Below, piece by piece: positions 60,088-64,000 of a DNA stretch of 64,000 nucleotides (positions are counted from its first letter, which is position 1; every line of letters begins with the position of its first letter). The position numbers were made by a program, and so were the translations under genes. Location of the stretch: the NCBI GenBank assembly GCA_036250195.1, contig JAVHZZ010000006.1, positions 73,825,869 to 73,889,868 on the forward strand. Reading direction: 5' to 3'. The notes under the pieces were generated by a model, which was given only the letters and a program-made list of their open reading frames with translations, did no database searches and was not told the origin of the DNA. Origin of the DNA: Mixophyes australis. Taxonomy: Eukaryota > Chordata > Amphibia > Anura > Limnodynastidae.

Positions 60088-60648
60088 TACTTTTTAAGAT
60101 ATGCGACTACACTTATTCAGTAATTAACAAAGTTTCTGTAATTGAAGGTAGGAGATGGAGATACTCTTCACTACACTGTTAAAATATAATATCATATTTA
60201 TTATTATTGTACATTATTACTTTATCTGCTGCCTTGACAGTCTTAACACCCAAACTAAGTGATAGTAATCTATAAATTATATTATCTCATATTTACTGCA
60301 TAAATATTACCACTATACAGTGACAGACCTACACTGAAATGAGTCAACTTCAAATGACAGCAAATAGCTATAATTGAACAATAGAATTATTCTATTATTA
60401 GAATGTAATCTGTCTGTGACAGGTGCCTCTGGGTATCTGTCTGTATGTAGCTACTTGATTATCCTCCCACTCATCCACACAGTACCTTTGTGGAGGTGAG
60501 AAAAGTATGTGCCATCATGCAGAGTGCAGCTGCACTGCCAGTCTGCCATTAGTATGAGCGGGCCCTCCCCCGGCGGAGCTGGTACCTGGACATTGTGGAC
60601 AGTAGACTACTTAACTTAGTGACATGTTTACCATAATACCACTGTTGT
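60088..60648. other. No feature recognised
   Basis: Intronic DNA. Confidence 0.4.
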
Positions 60649-62405
60649 CAGGGCTGCCAAGAGCAAAGCAACTTGATGGGGCCCCCCTTATAGTTGAGCA
60701 TGGCAAAAAAAATTGCGCCGCCGCGTGGGAGTGGTCACACAGTTGGGGGTGTGGCTGTGCATCATTGGGGCATGCCTAGCAGGTAAAAAGTGCTAGGCCA
60801 CACTCCTACAGAAAAAACCCTGCATTACTGTGAACACCATTGGCAGAAGTGTGCAGTGCCCGCTCGCAGGAGCGTGGCATATGTCCCAGCAGTCCTAACT
60901 TTCAGGACAGTGGGACAGTGACCTCATAGTAGAGGTCCAGTTAATACTGTGATAAATAGTCCTGCCCAGAGTACCCAGTACATATTATACCACAATAATG
61001 CCCCCCAATTCATTTTATGCCACACAAGTGCCCCAATTCATATTATGCCTCACATAAGTGCCCACAATCACATTATGCCACACATAAGTGCCACCAATTC
61101 ACATTCACATAGGGGAATACAATGGTAGAGGCCCACCAGAGGGAGTGTGGCAAGCCCACAAAGGACATCTAACTCCATAGTGTAGTATATAAAGAATGCA
61201 GTGTGTACATAAACAGTTCACAGTCTTGTTCTGCCCCTTACTTTGGACAGAACAGTCACCAAAAATTGGGATTTTCCCACTAGAATCACAACGTTTGACA
61301 GACTGTCCTGCTTTCTCCTACCTGTTCTTGTCACTTTCACCACCTGTGGCTGCAGGTTTCTTTAGTTGTGGCTTGTCTGGGTCCTGGAATGTTGGGGGCC
61401 CTATTTGGAAAAAAAAATGGGTACATTTAGAAAATTCCAGCCAGCCCAGGCGTTAAATCAATAGCACCCATGATTAATAATTAGGCCTTCCTCCAGCCCC
61501 AATATTAAAATAATAGCATTCCTATTTAATAAATAAACCTACTTCCCTCCCTCCAAACAGCCTCAGCAATAAATTAATAGTATTTACATTTCATAAACAT
61601 ACCTATTTCCCGCAACCATCATTGCCATTAAATTTGCACATTTAATAAAGAGACCTCATTCTCCCCAAACTCATCCCCACATTCAATAGCCCCAAAACCA
61701 CCCTATCTTAAATTAATAGTCCCGCTATTAAGTTGCCACACCATCACTCCACAAAGAAAATAGCCACCACCTACCTCACACACACTACATTGCCACAAGC
61801 CCCCTGTGCCATCACACACACATTACTGTGCCCCTTCATCATCACCATACTGTGCCTCCTTATGATCACACTGCACCCTCCATGCTGCTTTTCCCCCTTC
61901 ACCTGGACCACTTTATCACACTGTGCCATGCTGCTCCCTCCTCTTCATCACTCTGTGCCATGCTGCTCCCCCCTTCTTCATCACTGTGCCTTTCTCTCCC
62001 CCCTTCTTCATAACACTGTGCCTTTCTCTCCACCCCCTTTTATATCACACTGTGCCTCTCTCCCCCCCTTCTTCATCACACTGTGCCTTTCTCTCCCCCC
62101 CTTCTTCAGCACACTGTGCCTTTTTCTTCTCGCCTTCTTCAGCACACCACTGTGTCTCCCCCCCCGCCCCCCTTCTTCATCACTCAGGGCCTTTCTTCTT
62201 TCATCTCTTTTCTTTTCTTCTCTTCTGTCTCCTGTATTCTTGCTGGGTCCTCTCTGCGCCGCTCCTCACTGAATGTCAGGCGTGACTTGATGACGTCATG
62301 CCCGACATTCAGTGGGAACGGAGCAGGGAGGAAGGAAGAAGGACGCCGTCACTGAGATTGTGTGAGTATTTTTTTATTTTTTTTTAAGTGCGCTGCTTCC
62401 CCCAC
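60649..62405 (+). mobile_element. Large non-autonomous hAT element with minisatellite, right end missing
   Basis: It begins CAGGGCTGCCAAGAG like 15865 and stays alignable through GGGGCCCCCCTTATAG, CCTACCTGTTCT and CCATGATTAATAATTAGGCC. A pyrimidine-rich minisatellite follows, then a dyad (62245-62335). Homology stops near CCCCCACCAATGAAGG (62400), before the expected GGCCCTG end. The 179-codon frame 61733-62272 is a Ser/Pro/Leu-rich artefact of the minisatellite. Confidence 0.85.
61920..62185. repeat. Pyrimidine-rich minisatellite, about 30-bp unit
   Basis: Units of CCCTTCTTCATCACACTGTG followed by CCTTTCTCTCC, about eight copies with drift. Confidence 0.9.
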
Positions 62406-63114
62406 CAATGAAGGTTTCTGGAGCACATGCCACGCTCCTGTGCTATGATATTTATGTGAACCTTTTACCTGATAAACAATGTGAAAGAACTCTAGCGATA
62501 CATATTTTAACATTTAACTCTATATGCATGCATGGTAAATAAGTAGTCTCTTACTGTATACACTATGGGTCTGATGCAGAATTTGCCTCAGTTGTGCCAC
62601 AAAACGCACCTGCAAATTGCGTTAACTAATAAAAGTCACAATTGCAGGCATAGGAATAACTGCAAGATAGGTGTAGGTCTGCACCAGTACCATATGTGCC
62701 TATGTTATAAACATTTGTATTGTTTGCAAAATACGTTTTCCCTAGTGGGCATGAATAAAACTTTAAAAACCTCTCTAATACAATAGAACCAGCTCCCCTT
62801 CTCACATACATGAAGAAAAAAAATTACATCACTAATTGCATCTGCCTTTGACCACCCTCATAATTTGGCTTTGACAGGACACAAATATGTGTCTGTGTCC
62901 TGGTTCAATTCTGTTCCCAATTTATTGCACATGCACTTACTGTACTCTGCCTATCTTAGAAGCCTCTTCCCCATAATTGGGGATAATTCATGCAGCCACT
63001 TTTCTAGGCATCTGCAGAGTGATTTCTCACAATGATACGCTATGCAAACTGATTTAGTACACACTCTGCATCAGCCCCATTGTGTATCTCTGGACTTTTT
63101 TCATGGGACTAAAT
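62406..63114. other. No feature recognised
   Basis: AT-rich intronic DNA. Confidence 0.4.
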
Positions 63115-63229
63115 CAGGCATGGACAATGCCTCTCCAGGTGTTGTAAATCTACAAACCCTACCATGCTGGCAAGGTATGCTGGAACATGTAGTTTCACCA
63201 CCTGGAGAGACACAGGTTGTCCAGGCCTG
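63115..63229. mobile_element. 115-bp palindromic hAT-like MITE
   Basis: The ends are CAGGCATGGACAA and, reversed, CAGGCCTGGACAACCTGTG. Inner CTCTCCAGGTG and CTACA blocks are inverted. Flanks GACTAAAT and AACTAGAT match at six of eight bases. Confidence 0.85.
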
Positions 63230-63289
63230 AACTAGATGATGTGCTCCCTGGTGTATATTGTCTTAGCAGAATAATTAATGACACAATTA

Positions 63290-63306
63290 CCCCCCCCCCC
63301 CCCCCC
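63290..63306. repeat. C17 homopolymer
   Basis: A run of 17 C. Confidence 0.95.
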
Positions 63307-63349
63307 TGCTATTCAATGCCATGATTTTCGGCATTTTACAGGGTCCGGG

Positions 63350-63413
63350 AAGTTTGGCTACTCTTCCGGGAGTCCGGGATGACTCCCAGAATTCCGGGAG
63401 AGTAGGCAAGTAT
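63350..63413. mobile_element. CATACTTGCC-type MITE, right part only
   Basis: GGCTACTCTTCCGGGAGTCC and ATTCCGGGAGAGTAGGCAAG, ending TATG, match the right end of 19446-19727. The left end was not found. Confidence 0.75.
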
Positions 63414-64000
63414 GTCTAAACTTCAAAAGGGCCACTCTTTAACCTTCATCTCAGTAAAAAGTTAAAACAATACATAATCAAAGCAATTGGCACCACATTT
63501 GTACTTAGAATAGATCCCATGTGTACTCCACAACACCCTTTATATTCCCCATTCACTACCTCTCCCCCCCCCACTTACCTCAAAACACCCCCGGAAGCAT
63601 CACAATGCCGCAAGCTCAAAACACTTCCATATGCCCTTTCAAAAACCATTTACCTCAAAATGCCTCATAAATTCACTTTTTCTTAAAACAACCTCCAGTG
63701 TTTCCACTTATCCCAAATTCTCCATGTCCTTCAAACTCTGTGCTCCCCAAACTCCCAACTCATCCCCTTACTAAGAACACCAGTGATCACTTTGCCTTAA
63801 TGAAGTAGGTAGGAATTACACAGCTATTTTTCCCACAGAGAGGAAGGAGGGAGACCGTAAGGTACGGATTGCAAAGCCCTCCTTAGAGGAAGGAACATGG
63901 GTCATAAACCAGGAAGTATTGGGGGTCCGCAGGTGAATACTCTGTGGTCCCCCTGTTACCCACTATCCACTACAGCACAAAATGTAGGCTGTTTGTGAAG
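63414..64000. other. No feature recognised
   Basis: CCCC-rich, CA-rich DNA with no coding signal. Confidence 0.4.

Noticed and set aside
61733..62285. Open frames of 120-179 codons rich in Ser, Pro, Leu and Phe
   Set aside because: They are read from the pyrimidine-rich minisatellite of the hAT element.
49598..64000. Possible next SDK2 exon (second half of Ig domain 1)
   Set aside because: No frame with the expected GFYRC-like cysteine motif and splice borders was found.
1..64000. A new defence, biosynthetic or toxin system
   Set aside because: There is no gene cluster. Coding remnants are one host exon, a serpin pseudogene and transposon enzymes.

Overview
This is a stretch of vertebrate nuclear DNA, most likely from a frog or another amphibian. 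It is almost entirely intron and transposon debris. The only convincing protein-coding exon of a living gene is at 49438-49597 on the + strand. It has clean AG/GT splice borders and encodes the N-terminal half of the first immunoglobulin domain of Sidekick-2 (SDK2), a synaptic cell-adhesion protein. Neither the signal-peptide exon before it nor the next Ig exon is visible. The window therefore seems to lie inside SDK2, with more than 49 kb of upstream intron and more than 14 kb of downstream intron. The amphibian assignment rests on the vertebrate SDK2 match, the large introns and the dense short palindromic DNA transposons, and is an inference.

Region 1-10.4 kb holds LTR-like fragments (3016-3735, 6130-6480, 7609-8060), a broken SERPINF1 (PEDF)-like gene copy that appears intron-less (4890-5398), and a decayed CR1/L2-group LINE (8366-9690). 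A 170-bp hAT MITE has inserted into the LINE with an 8-bp target duplication.

Region 10.4-24 kb is a field of non-autonomous hAT elements. Three (10433-12249, 15216-15818, 15865-17284), plus a relative at 60649-62405, each contain a different minisatellite; the three larger ones also share internal sequence. A 783-bp hAT element at 17551-18333 has a perfect 8-bp target duplication. Four MITEs with ends CATACTTGCC-like/GGCAAGTATG-like (19446, 21901, 37302, 42678) each have a perfect 8-bp duplication.

Region 24-49 kb has palindromic MITEs, two broken Tc1-type transposase genes (28190-28533 on +, 30359-31345 on -), a Helitron-like insertion, a nested composite (30007-32548) and an AT-rich inverted repeat (38634-38780). 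Some intervals look unique and could hold intronic regulatory elements (about 20140-20600, 25440-26320, 27040-27400, 47630-47950, 56190-56500).

Region 49.4-64 kb is the SDK2 exon followed by intron 2, with MITEs, a tandem repeat (54731-55030), hairpin-rich elements (57013-58148), a SINE-like copy and another large hAT element. I found no tRNA, rRNA, CRISPR array, operon or intact transposase gene. The most notable items are the SDK2 exon, the SERPINF1 retrocopy-like pseudogene and the hAT families.
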